This document shows positions 19,052-27,003 of a stretch of 64,000 nucleotides of DNA, in pieces (positions within the stretch are counted from its first letter, which is position 1; every line of letters starts with the position of its first letter). The notes under the pieces were generated by a model. It ran no database searches, was not told the origin of the DNA, and worked only from the letters and a program-made list of their open reading frames with translations. The position numbers and the translations under genes were made by a program. Location: positions 186,001 to 250,000 of the forward strand of contig NZ_JAKGBI010000006.1 of assembly GCF_021530565.1 (NCBI RefSeq). The letters are read 5' to 3'. The stretch is from Pseudoalteromonas sp. SMS1 (GTDB taxonomy: Bacteria; Pseudomonadota; Gammaproteobacteria; Enterobacterales; Alteromonadaceae).

Positions 19052-19963
19052 CTAATTACCTACAATGGTGGGCGCTAGGTTGAGCCTAGCTTCTTTGGGT
19101 AAGACACCAAATTGTTTTCTAAACGCCACACTGAAATGACTCACATTGCTGTACCCCAATGAGATAGCCGTTTCTGTAACATTATTATCTTTCAATAAAT
19201 TCATGGCTTGATGCATTCTTTCTTCTTGAAAACAGCCATAAACGGTATTGTTGAATAGCGCTTTAAAGCCTTTTTTGAGTTTGCACTGATTTAACCCAAC
19301 GGCTTTTGCCACATCCGAAATTGTCGGAGGACTACTCAGATCGGTGAGCAAAAAATCTCTTGCCGCAATGAGCTGTTTTTTCTCCCGCAATGGGATTTGA
19401 TTGCCAGTGTCTGCCGATTTGAGTGCTGTAAGGTGCCAATATAAATAATCTAAAGTGGCTGAGTGTAGCAGCAAAGGCTTGGCTTCTTGCTCTTTTATTA
19501 ATTTGTGAATGCGATTTGCACATGCACTGACTTTTCGACTTGGTCCACTTTGTTTCACAAAAAATGACATACTTTTACCAAGATCTATCCCGCTCAGTTC
19601 TTCACCCGCCAGTTCAGTAAGTACTTCAGGCTTAATCATGATTTCTAGATTACTAAAATCGTTACTGTGATACGCGCAAAAATTCTCGCCACCAGAAAAG
19701 CCGATATTAAAGTCCCCACATCCACATTGTAATAGCTTGTTGCCGACTGTTGCCTCAAACTTCCCCGCAAGGACACTATTTAAATGAATATATTGGTCAT
19801 CACCAGGGAATACATGTTTGGTATCGGCAGCCCCCATATCTTGTGCCGTAGATAAGCTCACTGAAAGCCCAGGCATCAACTGTACAAAGTTGTTACCAAC
19901 CTGACTTTCAATTTGCTGCTGTTCATTCGCTGTGTTTATTTCAATGTCACTGCAAAAAGTCAT
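19052..19963 (-). CDS. AraC-family regulator, PchR-like
   Basis: A 303-residue regulator. The C-terminal ~100 residues are a two-helix-turn-helix AraC domain (TISDVAKAVGLNQCKLKKGF, then ETAISLGYSNVSHFSVAFRK and FGVLPKEAR). The N-terminal ~190 residues match the general pattern of PchR-type effector domains that sense ferric siderophore in the cytoplasm: GDDQYIHLNSVLAGKFE, NIGFSGGENFC and LEIMIKPEVL. It is convergent with the biosynthetic genes and its promoter region holds a strong Fur-box match. The likely role is siderophore-dependent activation of the locus, including the receptor gene with its direct repeats. That link is inferred. Confidence 0.9.
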   Translation of the reverse strand: MTFCSDIEINTANEQQQIESQVGNNFVQLMPGLSVSLSTAQDMGAADTKHVFPGDDQYIHLNSVLAGKFEATVGNKLLQCGCGDFNIGFSGGENFCAYHSNDFSNLEIMIKPEVLTELAGEELSGIDLGKSMSFFVKQSGPSRKVSACANRIHKLIKEQEAKPLLLHSATLDYLYWHLTALKSADTGNQIPLREKKQLIAARDFLLTDLSSPPTISDVAKAVGLNQCKLKKGFKALFNNTVYGCFQEERMHQAMNLLKDNNVTETAISLGYSNVSHFSVAFRKQFGVLPKEARLNLAPTIVGN

Positions 19964-20105
19964 TTTTAAACCTTACCTATCCTTCGCCGTATCACCCTGA
20001 CATACCTGTAGTGCATACACCTCCACAGCCTTTGCACAGACCCTTGGAGAATAATTATATTACCCAGAACCACTACATGCGATACTATATCACAACACAC
20101 ATATC

Positions 20106-20124
20106 AATGATAATAGTTTTCATT
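20106..20124 (-). promoter_or_regulatory. Fur box upstream of the AraC regulator
   Basis: AATGATAATAGTTTTCATT matches the 19-bp AATGATAATNATTATCATT arrangement at 16 of the 18 defined positions. It lies ~143 bp before the regulator ATG, in the divergent AT-rich region, and implies repression of the regulator by iron-loaded Fur. Confidence 0.75.
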
Positions 20125-20504
20125 TACATCAAAGTGTACAATAATCACCCATATAAATGACACCCCTTCATGTGCTTTATTGATAAAAATTTGTATGTAT
20201 ATTATTCATCACATTGCAATGTTGAAGTTGGTCATCAAGCAACTTTATATTTAATACAATATATTTTGATACAATATAACATCATATATTTTCAACTGCT
20301 TCAAGACGAATTTATGTCAAATCAAGATTAATTATGGAATAAATTAAAAGACTGCCAAAAACGCAATTATGCAATAAGAATAATGGCTTATATTGCTCGT
20401 TTCGTGAGGTGTGTTGGAAAATCTCTGTTTTTGATGAGGCTTTATTCTCTGTCTCATCATGGGCAATAGATACATTGGCAGGCAAGGTTGAATCTGAGTA
20501 TCCC
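20125..20504. other. AT-rich intergenic region
   Basis: About 380 bases rich in A and T runs (for example ATTTAATACAATATATTTTG near 20250). It probably holds promoter elements of the AraC gene. A - strand frame at 20312-20530 has no recognisable protein and overlaps the next gene's end, so I see no gene here. Confidence 0.5.
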
Positions 20505-20945
20505 CTAACCAGCGTTTCTGCTTGTGCCAAATACGTACCCTAACAATGCCGTTAGCGTAGGAAAGAGGACATTCAATAAAATTAGCTGCAATGTATCAAA
20601 CCAAAACGCTCGAAATTCACTGCGCTGCTGAGCGATTTCTGAAAATAAACTCACGGTTTTGTCTGCATCAAAACTGGCACGCTTAACCTCTTGCATGGAC
20701 ATAAAAAACTGGTATTCACCCCAAATGAAAATACTTAATATGACCAATAAAAAACCGATTAAGATACAAATAATGCCCCATGTTAAATTGACACCGGCTT
20801 TTTCTTTTCCTGTCAAAGGTTCTGATACTGGCGCCTCTTGTGGGGTTGCATCCTGCGCTGATGCCAAATCTATATCCTGCCAAGATTCACTGCTAGCGCT
20901 TTGTATTGAGTCTGTGGGTGTGCTGTCCTGTGCACGCAACGACAT
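20505..20945 (-). CDS. Hypothetical membrane protein, 146 aa
   Basis: Not recognised. A polar, Ser/Gln/Pro-rich N-terminus of ~50 residues is followed by a strong membrane segment (WGIICILIGFLLVILSIFIW), a ~50-residue polar middle with heptad-like spacing (SMQEVKRASFDADKTVSLF) and a second membrane segment ending LLGYVFGTSRNAG. Both ends would then lie in the cytosol with the middle outside, or the reverse. It is the last gene of a - strand run of three (spaced 46 and 94 nt) that faces an XRE regulator. The Shine-Dalgarno sequence is weak (AAAGAG). C-termini of this LGYVFG kind occur in several small uncharacterised membrane proteins. Confidence 0.6.
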   Translation of the reverse strand: MSLRAQDSTPTDSIQSASSESWQDIDLASAQDATPQEAPVSEPLTGKEKAGVNLTWGIICILIGFLLVILSIFIWGEYQFFMSMQEVKRASFDADKTVSLFSEIAQQRSEFRAFWFDTLQLILLNVLFPTLTALLGYVFGTSRNAG

Positions 20946-20991
20946 GGTATTTACTCTTTAATTGTGGTTGTTTTATTATGAAATGATATTT

Positions 20992-21234
20992 TTAGAGATT
21001 TGGCTTTGAGATGTTATTAAGCTCAGGCATGACCAGTCTATGGATATCTTTGCCTTGTTTGTTGGCAGACAAAATGGTTCTATCATGTATTACTTCATCC
21101 GAAGCCCAGTCCAACAAAGTTAGCGCCACTTTCGTTAAATCACTGGATTTTTTCAACCCTAAACGATGTTGTAATGCAGCTAAGTAATCCGCATCAACTG
21201 AAAATCTTACTTCTGTCTTCTTCGCATCTGCCAT
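20992..21234 (-). CDS. Small ribbon-helix-helix-like protein, 80 aa
   Basis: ATG 21234 with GGAG seven bases upstream gives an 80-residue protein; the longer frame from 21393 would run over the ribosome-binding site and into the neighbouring gene. The opening EVRFSVDADYLAALQHRLGL followed by a helical TKVALTLLDWASDEV resembles a beta strand plus two helices as in ribbon-helix-helix DNA-binding proteins, but no close family is recognised. It sits between two unknown genes on the - strand and may be an autoregulator or antitoxin-like partner. Function is not established. Confidence 0.5.
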   Translation of the reverse strand: MADAKKTEVRFSVDADYLAALQHRLGLKKSSDLTKVALTLLDWASDEVIHDRTILSANKQGKDIHRLVMPELNNISKPNL

Positions 21235-21328
21235 AATATCTCCAAAAAATATCCAGATTTTATCCGATTGTAGTGGAGATTTTATGGGTGTGCAAACAAA
21301 ATAATGCCTGGTAAACGACTTCTTGTTA

Positions 21329-21829
21329 TCATTCAGCCAGGGTATCAAGGGCTGTTGATTTAACCAGTGCCTTGATTGAGGAATCAACGCCATTCAACGC
21401 ATCAATGAGTTGTTCTGCAACGCCAAAATCTGACTGCACACGACTTTGCGCTTCGTTTACTTCAATACCACACAGTAATTCGTTCCAGTTCATTAAAAAG
21501 CCACTATTACACTTGTTACCGATGCCTTTTAAAGTTACGCATATTAATACGACACCGTGTTCATGGATTTTATTCATCGCCCAAGTACTGAGAGTTGGGT
21601 GTATTTGTTTAGATAGCTCGTTGATTCTGCGTATTTCATACTCCCCGATCTGCGCATAAACAACCCAAATAGGAGGCCGCTTATTATACAGTGTTTGGTA
21701 TTTCAATACGGGATAGCCAATAGCTGCGGGCATCGATACAAATTGCGATTTAACCTGATTTTGTATGCGCTGATCAATATTGAGCTTAAACTGAGTTGTC
21801 AACTTAATATCATGTTCAATCCTTGTCAT
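21329..21829 (-). CDS. Hypothetical protein, 166 aa
   Basis: Not recognised. The start has a near-perfect ribosome-binding site, GGAGGGAG, before the ATG at 21829. The protein looks soluble and mixed alpha/beta, without signal peptide or membrane segments: an N-terminal amphipathic region (TTQFKLNIDQRIQNQVKSQF), a central WVVYAQIGEYEIRRINELSK, and a C-terminal helix. It is the first gene of the three-gene - strand run and is divergent from the XRE regulator 110 bases away, which suggests that regulator controls it. Confidence 0.55.
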   Translation of the reverse strand: MTRIEHDIKLTTQFKLNIDQRIQNQVKSQFVSMPAAIGYPVLKYQTLYNKRPPIWVVYAQIGEYEIRRINELSKQIHPTLSTWAMNKIHEHGVVLICVTLKGIGNKCNSGFLMNWNELLCGIEVNEAQSRVQSDFGVAEQLIDALNGVDSSIKALVKSTALDTLAE

Positions 21830-21939
21830 TTAATCTCCCTCCATATATAGTATTTACATGCGTTAACATTTTTATAATAAATGCTTAAACATCAAAAAAT
21901 CTTTAGATTAGTAAACATTTTGACTTTTAGGGAAAGACA
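21830..21939. promoter_or_regulatory. Divergent promoter region with repeated AACATTT motifs
   Basis: The 110 bases between the divergent 166-aa and XRE genes contain TTAACATTT (from ~21863), AAATGCTTAAACAT (~21889) and GTAAACATTTT (~21911). The first two form an imperfect inverted repeat. These could be operators for the XRE protein; this is a pattern observation only. Confidence 0.3.
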
Positions 21940-22239
21940 TTGAATAAAATTGTTAGGCAACATGATGAGCAAAACTTGAGTGATTTGAAGGTGATGCGAC
22001 TTGCTGCGAACAAAACTCAAAAGGAAATGGCAAAAGTACTCGGTACCAGTGAGGCAACGATAATTAATTATGAAAACGGTGTCAGTGATATCAAATATAA
22101 AGACTACTTAAAGTGGTCCCTTGCATGTCGTTTTGACCTGAGTGCAATTGAAGAACAGTTGCAAACGCTAAGAACGATTGTCATTGAAAATAACTTACAC
22201 CGCTATCGCAAAGTGAATAAACTCAAACACCAAAAGTAG
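21940..22239 (+). CDS. XRE-family helix-turn-helix regulator
   Basis: A 99-residue protein starting at TTG 21940, with GGAAAG five bases upstream. The LSDLKVMRLAANKTQKEMAK and VLGTSEATIINYENGVSDI stretch is a standard Cro/C1-type helix-turn-helix; the C-terminal 35 residues form a likely coiled dimerisation helix (SAIEEQLQTLRTIVIE) and a basic tail. It is divergent from the three-gene - strand run and precedes the small ORF and membrane protein on its own strand. It is the probable local regulator of one or both sides. Confidence 0.8.
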   Translation: MNKIVRQHDEQNLSDLKVMRLAANKTQKEMAKVLGTSEATIINYENGVSDIKYKDYLKWSLACRFDLSAIEEQLQTLRTIVIENNLHRYRKVNKLKHQK

Positions 22240-22307
22240 TTAGTACAAAGCCTTTGGCTATTCGAGCCCACGAAATCAACAACCTCAGTAAGCGCTAGGA
22301 GTTATTT

Positions 22308-22433
22308 ATGGATTTTTCATCAAAAAAAATGGTTTTGCCTAAACACATCTGTCAAACAATTTTTGCGGGTTACAAAACTAAACGCCCCACTTCAAAACCT
22401 CACCAACCTCCTCTACCAGACACTAAAAATTAG
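22308..22433 (+). CDS. Small ORF, 41 aa, strong RBS
   Basis: ATG 22308 follows TAGGAG at a seven-base spacing, an excellent ribosome-binding site in an otherwise empty gap. The 41-residue product begins MDFSSKKMVLPKHICQT, has one cysteine, is strongly basic and ends in a proline-rich tail (KPHQPPLPDTKN). It has no signal peptide or membrane segment. It ends 15 bases before a membrane-protein gene that lacks a good ribosome-binding site of its own, so it could act as a coupled leader or encode a small peptide. No family is recognised; short length makes chance possible. Confidence 0.45.
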   Translation: MDFSSKKMVLPKHICQTIFAGYKTKRPTSKPHQPPLPDTKN

Positions 22434-22448
22434 TTGAGCTAACTTACA

Positions 22449-23081
22449 ATGAACCTCCTTCGTATTGCGTGTGTGACTTGTCTAGCGCTCATTCTTTTAT
22501 TTGTCTACTCCTATAATTGGATGTTTATGTCATTTGCCACAATCGTCTCATGCTGCTGCGTACTGTTTTTCAAAAAAGACAATATCAATGTTGTGTCGAT
22601 TACTGTACTTATTTTGGCCATGTCTTTACTCGAGTTTTTTGCCTTTAGTTATGTTATCCCCCTTGAATCAGAAACTTTACCGATGATTTGGCTTGGCTCG
22701 ATTGTCTATGGCGTGCAACTTATCTTGTTTGCAATAACCTGCTTGCTACTACTGATGCGTATACGCTTGCTCAAGGTATTTTGTCATCGATATCGAGATG
22801 TCGCGCCTACCTACGCAGAAGGGTTGATCGCTTTATCGCTCTTTTTATCCAGCCTCTTAATGGGGTTGATGTTTGTCGAGAATGCGCTCAGAAACGCGGT
22901 TGATTTGGGCTTTAAAGGAGAATTTTTCGGTTCATTAACCAAACTGACTGTCATTTATGATAGCTACGAGATTCTCGCATATGCTTTTCGTTCAATTACC
23001 TGCGCCTTTTTGGTATCGATGCTTTTTGTGGTAGAAATTGACACTTCGAAGCTCGCTGAACCCGTAAAATCGAATCATTAA
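22449..23081 (+). CDS. Hypothetical multi-pass membrane protein, 210 aa
   Basis: Not recognised. About six hydrophobic segments are visible: residues ~4-22, ~25-42, ~48-70, ~80-103, ~123-146 and ~180-200. They are separated by short polar turns, with a longer loop around LRNAVDLGFKGEFFGSL. There is no signal for a transporter or enzyme family and no conserved charged pair in the membrane. The codon and base composition are AT-rich like the neighbours. The start (ATG 22449) has no clear Shine-Dalgarno sequence, which fits coupling to the 41-aa ORF ending 15 bases upstream. A 243-bp AT-rich gap follows. Confidence 0.6.
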   Translation: MNLLRIACVTCLALILLFVYSYNWMFMSFATIVSCCCVLFFKKDNINVVSITVLILAMSLLEFFAFSYVIPLESETLPMIWLGSIVYGVQLILFAITCLLLLMRIRLLKVFCHRYRDVAPTYAEGLIALSLFLSSLLMGLMFVENALRNAVDLGFKGEFFGSLTKLTVIYDSYEILAYAFRSITCAFLVSMLFVVEIDTSKLAEPVKSNH

Positions 23082-23324
23082 ATTCACACGGTGATTTTGT
23101 TAATGCCTCGACTTGATGTTGTCAATATCTCCACTTTGGTGCAGCACGCATACATGTCAATTTTTAAATATGAATATTCTCATCAATTTAATATTATTTC
23201 ACAAATTAAAATAATTTTAATGACAAGCTTGTACGTATCTGAGAGAATCCGCAGCCTTTAAAAATGACAAATTAGTCAGTATTCACTTACAGCAAAGTAA
23301 TACAAAAGTAGAACTTTTTAAAAG

Positions 23325-24122
23325 ATGCGTTTTATATTAATCTTATTTTTCCTGTTATTTTCCGTTTTAACGGTAAGTCCATTTATAGTTCAAGCAAGTG
23401 CAGCATACGCACCACAAAATCATCGCCTTCACACTGGTGATACTTTTTCTTTTAAGGATGGTGATGCTTGGCAGACAATAAAAATACTCGATATCCACAC
23501 TGACGCGCATACCAACAGTACAATACATGTATTGATATACCAACCGAGTGAATCCAAACCCACTTTAAAGACGCTGCGTTCTCAACCGATATTGACATAT
23601 CATGCACCAACCTCTGAGCAACTATTTACCTCCCAATGGCTGTATATTGGCAACTCAACGCCACAAAACTCAGAATTGAAAGCTTACTTCAATTATCTGA
23701 AACACAATGATTTCAAAAAATATGCAGCAGCGACAAATCAAAAAGTAGATGACCTTATTTTTCGAGCTAATACGCTGTATACCACCGGGTATGCTTTGAG
23801 CCAGGCTGCACAGTATGAGCAAGCCATCACTGCATATACGCAAGCCATCAACATATTTCCCTTGTATTATGAGGCTATCGACAACATTGGGTTTGCTTAC
23901 ATGGATATGGGGGAATATGAAAAAGCCATTGAATATTTCGATCGTTCTTTAGCCGTCTACCCACAAAGTTCAACGGCGCTTTACTATAAAGGAATGAGTT
24001 ACATCAACCTTGAAGATATTCACAACGCTTTAGCAACGTTCAAGCAAGGTATGGAAGACTTCCCTGAACAAAAACAGATATTCGAGGAAATGTATCTATC
24101 GCTTCTTAATTCGACACACTAA
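23325..24122 (+). CDS. Exported TPR-repeat protein, 265 aa
   Basis: A signal peptide (MRFILILFFLLFSVLTVSPF, then an AxA site VQASAAYA) precedes a ~120-residue domain of unknown type (HTGDTFSFKDGDAWQTIKIL) and about three tetratricopeptide repeats from residue ~150: ALSQAAQYEQAITAYTQAI, GFAYMDMGEYEKAIEYFDRS and GMSYINLEDIHNALATFKQG. TPRs bind partner proteins; here in the periplasm or on the surface. The gene stands alone between AT-rich gaps, and its partner cannot be identified from context. Confidence 0.75.
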   Translation: MRFILILFFLLFSVLTVSPFIVQASAAYAPQNHRLHTGDTFSFKDGDAWQTIKILDIHTDAHTNSTIHVLIYQPSESKPTLKTLRSQPILTYHAPTSEQLFTSQWLYIGNSTPQNSELKAYFNYLKHNDFKKYAAATNQKVDDLIFRANTLYTTGYALSQAAQYEQAITAYTQAINIFPLYYEAIDNIGFAYMDMGEYEKAIEYFDRSLAVYPQSSTALYYKGMSYINLEDIHNALATFKQGMEDFPEQKQIFEEMYLSLLNSTH

Positions 24123-24254
24123 TTTAGGAGCACACTATTAGTCCCCCATTCTACTCTAGCAACTGCCAGCCATTAGATACGTATAAAATTAGGTCGATTT
24201 ACGGTATGATTGACTCGCCACATTAAGGTAGCAAAGTCACCTAAGGAGCAGGAA

Positions 24255-24854
24255 TTGTTTGAAAAAATTATTCTACTGAGCGGCTTAATAGCCACTATCT
24301 GGATCACCATTGGCGTCATTATCGCCGCTAAATTCTACCCTAACTATAATCACAATGAGCAATTTTGTAGTGAACTAGGAGCTGTAGGTAGCCCAACACA
24401 AAAATTGTCTCCTCTGATCAACAATTATCCGCTGGGTATACTCTTTTGTTTATTTGGGTGGGCGGTAATTCAATATGCTCAAAGCAGTGCCATACTGGTG
24501 ACTGTGGGCTGGCTAGTCATCTTACATGGAGCAGGAACTTGGGTCGCAGGCATCTTCCCGATGGATAAAGACCCCTACACTCAATCTCCCTCACTCCACT
24601 GCAAAATCCACTCTTGGGCGGGGTTCATAATGCTTTTGTCACTGCTAATCGCACCAATATTGTTAGCGTTTAGCCCGTTACCTGTTGCATTTCGCGCCTT
24701 TTCAATGCTCAGCGCCATGGTCGCAATTCACTATCTAGTCAAAATGGCTCAAGCAGTAAAACATCAAAAAAATGTAGGCCGATATCAGCGTATCTCTTAC
24801 TGGGCAAAATTAATCTGGCTCGCAGGTTTTTCTGTACTTTTGTGGGCTTCCTAG
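24255..24854 (+). CDS. DUF998-family membrane protein
   Basis: About 199 residues with six membrane segments. TTG 24255 is preferred because AAGGAG lies six bases upstream; TTG 24210 would add 15 polar residues without a ribosome-binding site. Family-like features are the CSELGAVGSPTQ loop after the first membrane segment, GAGTWVAGIFPMDKDPYTQS and the LHCKIHSWAG motif with conserved His residues in the middle. DUF998 proteins are inner-membrane proteins of unknown role. The gene is convergent with the PPOX-fold gene, 26 bases away. Confidence 0.75.
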   Translation: MFEKIILLSGLIATIWITIGVIIAAKFYPNYNHNEQFCSELGAVGSPTQKLSPLINNYPLGILFCLFGWAVIQYAQSSAILVTVGWLVILHGAGTWVAGIFPMDKDPYTQSPSLHCKIHSWAGFIMLLSLLIAPILLAFSPLPVAFRAFSMLSAMVAIHYLVKMAQAVKHQKNVGRYQRISYWAKLIWLAGFSVLLWAS

Positions 24855-24880
24855 TAAAAATTTGGTGGGCGCCCACATTG

Positions 24881-25387
24881 TTATAGCGTTTCGCTTTGAC
24901 TAAAAAGAGTCTGTGTCATTCGCCCCACGCGCACAGGCTCTGCTCGGTCAAAATGCAACTCCCTAATCATTTCCATATCTTGCCAGAGGAGTTTGTATCC
25001 CTGAGTAAAGCGCAATTTTCGAATACGTTTATGCCAGCGTGCCTTTTCTGTTTCTGTGGCCTTACGCAGTACCCCAGCAGTACCGTATAGTCGAATGGCA
25101 GGATATGTTCCAAACTCACCTTGCCACAAAGATTTTATCCAGTACCACGAGCATGAATTAACCGCGAGCACACAAATTCGCTCACGTTCCTTCACGTTGC
25201 ACGGAAGTTGACTTGTAAACTTCTCAAAGTAATACCCTTGCCCGACTTCCCCTAAAATCACTGAGCCAATCGGGGTGATATGCGGTTCACCCTGTTCAGA
25301 AATACTGGCTATTGAGTAATGAAAAGAAGAACGAAACGCTTGTTTAAACAGCTGTTTTATTTGCGGCCAATCGGTTTCAACATCCAT
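24881..25387 (-). CDS. Pyridoxamine 5'-phosphate oxidase-fold flavoprotein
   Basis: A 168-residue cytosolic protein with the split-barrel flavin-binding fold. SIASISEQGEPHITPIGSVI at residues ~25-45 is the typical first strand pair and substrate strand of general-stress/PPOX proteins; ICVLAVNSCSWYWIKSL and FGTYPAIRLYGTAGVLRKA follow in the order expected. A long C-terminal tail (RIRKLRFTQGYKLLWQDMEM) is basic. The reaction is unknown; these proteins bind FMN, F420 or haem. It stands alone, convergent with the DUF998 gene. Confidence 0.78.
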   Translation of the reverse strand: MDVETDWPQIKQLFKQAFRSSFHYSIASISEQGEPHITPIGSVILGEVGQGYYFEKFTSQLPCNVKERERICVLAVNSCSWYWIKSLWQGEFGTYPAIRLYGTAGVLRKATETEKARWHKRIRKLRFTQGYKLLWQDMEMIRELHFDRAEPVRVGRMTQTLFSQSETL

Positions 25388-25904
25388 TTTTGTTCCTATT
25401 TTTGCGCGCTTTTATCTATTTTTGACGTAATGGACTGTTCTAGTCAAGCATGAATTTATTTATATGTGCAAGTTTTGGTATTGCGTTATTTGCAACAAAG
25501 CCACGAAGCACCGTATACTGCCAATTCCATATTGTTACACGCGCGCATCTTGTTGCAATGGCACTCGGGGTTGTTATCCAGCACATACATTTGTACCTAC
25601 TGGGATATTTTTGGCTAGCACACCTTACAAGTTAACGCTCAAAATGCCGCTTAAGACTCTATAAAATACACTAAAATAGCGATAAAACGGTGATCTACCA
25701 TAAAGCCATACCCACTCAAACTTTTTATGCGACTTGGATGACACACGACGTACGTTCACTTTCTCACTGTCCTTACCTGTAAAGGTCCTTTACATTGATT
25801 TGCTCGTCAGCAATATCAAGTCGGTTACCCGCTCACAAAAAGCAGGGATACATCTAGAATGCCAGCGGCTAAAAACTAGCGTAAGAGATGCCGCTTTCTC
25901 ATGA
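25388..25904. other. Intergenic region with near-perfect palindrome
   Basis: About 517 bases without a convincing gene. Two overlapping short + frames at 25450-25664 look like chance. TGTAAAGG (25778-25785) and CCTTTACA (25787-25794) form a 17-base palindrome around a central T, and an overlapping CCTTAC can pair in competition. It could be an operator or small hairpin; no transcript can be assigned. Confidence 0.35.
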
Positions 25905-26924
25905 CTATTGCCAATTGCATTGAGATACTTTATCAAACCAAACGCTTTGAAATGCGCTTGGTGTTTGCTGTTGAAGTCGTTGCGGCGGCTTAATACCCAA
26001 TATTGGTGTCAAATGTATGTCCACTAACCTTTTGACTTTATAACTCTCAAGCTTTAGGTAAGCTGACTCAAGCGCTGCTTTATCAATGCTCGACAATTGC
26101 TTACCTTGTTTTGCTTCATAGGCAGCAAATGTCCAGAGCAAAAGCGCTTTTTTAGACTGATTTGGGAAGGCGTCTGTCAATGTGGCAATAGGGCCATACA
26201 ATCTTTGATAATTGGTGAGCTCCCCTTTAATTACAAAGACAAGTAACAAGTTCAAGCCAGCTGTAATATGTCCTGAACGCTTGGCCACGTCTTGATAGCC
26301 AGCCAGCGCCAATCTAAATTGTGTTTCAGCCAACGAATAGTCGCCTAGATCCAGTGCAATGGCACCAAGGTTATTATTAATGGTTGCCATAGTTGAACGT
26401 GCATTGAGTGAGACCGCAATCTGCTCAGCTTGGTGGTAGAGCGCTCTCGCTCGTGTGTGCTTGCCCATATGCCGAGCGACCAATGCCCTACTATTAATTA
26501 GCAGCATCCGTTTGCGTTCATCATCTGTATATTTGAGCGCACATTTCAAACTTATATCGGCCTCCCTTAAGTGTCCTTTTCGTCTTAGCCAAATGCCTAA
26601 AGCACTCAAAATAGTTGTTAGACGCTCATTAAAATAGCCATGATTATCATACGTGAATAACTCTGTTAAAGACTGCTCAACAAGATCAAGTTGATTGGTA
26701 GTCACTGATGCTCTTACGCGGATAATATGCCAACGAATTTTCAACGCTGTAGGCAATAGTTCACGGGCGGTCATTGAATCAAGTATTTGCAGTGTGTGCG
26801 ATGGCTTTACCGATAAATAGTCTTGCGCTTCCTTAAGCAAATCCATTTGCTCCTCAACAGATTGAGATGCAATTACCAAAGAGGAGTAAAACAGCAGAAT
26901 AAGTATTATGACTATTTTTTGCAA
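25905..26924 (-). CDS. Exported TPR-containing protein, 339 aa
   Basis: The N-terminus is a signal peptide (MQKIVIILILLFYSSLVIAS, cleavage near ASQS). The rest is almost wholly helical with degenerate and clear tetratricopeptide units, the best being NNNLGAIALDLGDYSLAETQ (residues ~187-206) preceded by RALVARHMGKHTRARALYHQ. It resembles the periplasmic sensor part of TPR histidine kinases or GGDEF proteins without the output domain. A 62-bp AT-rich stretch lies before the neighbouring DUF952-DUF985 gene's end. The role is unknown; protein-protein binding in the periplasm is likely. Confidence 0.75.
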   Translation of the reverse strand: MQKIVIILILLFYSSLVIASQSVEEQMDLLKEAQDYLSVKPSHTLQILDSMTARELLPTALKIRWHIIRVRASVTTNQLDLVEQSLTELFTYDNHGYFNERLTTILSALGIWLRRKGHLREADISLKCALKYTDDERKRMLLINSRALVARHMGKHTRARALYHQAEQIAVSLNARSTMATINNNLGAIALDLGDYSLAETQFRLALAGYQDVAKRSGHITAGLNLLLVFVIKGELTNYQRLYGPIATLTDAFPNQSKKALLLWTFAAYEAKQGKQLSSIDKAALESAYLKLESYKVKRLVDIHLTPILGIKPPQRLQQQTPSAFQSVWFDKVSQCNWQ

Positions 26925-27003
26925 AGCAGAGTATCCGATAAACCACCCATCACTTCAATATAGAGTGCATTGCAAAAATAGCCAAAATAGGCACTAAATT
27001 TCT

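Noticed and set aside
20312..20530. 72-aa - strand ORF in the AT-rich gap
   Set aside because: No recognisable domain or RBS, and it overlaps the C-terminal end of the 146-aa membrane protein gene in another frame.
25450..25664. Two overlapping + strand ORFs (61 and 66 aa)
   Set aside because: Two frames open over the same AT-rich stretch, no RBS and no recognisable protein; likely chance.
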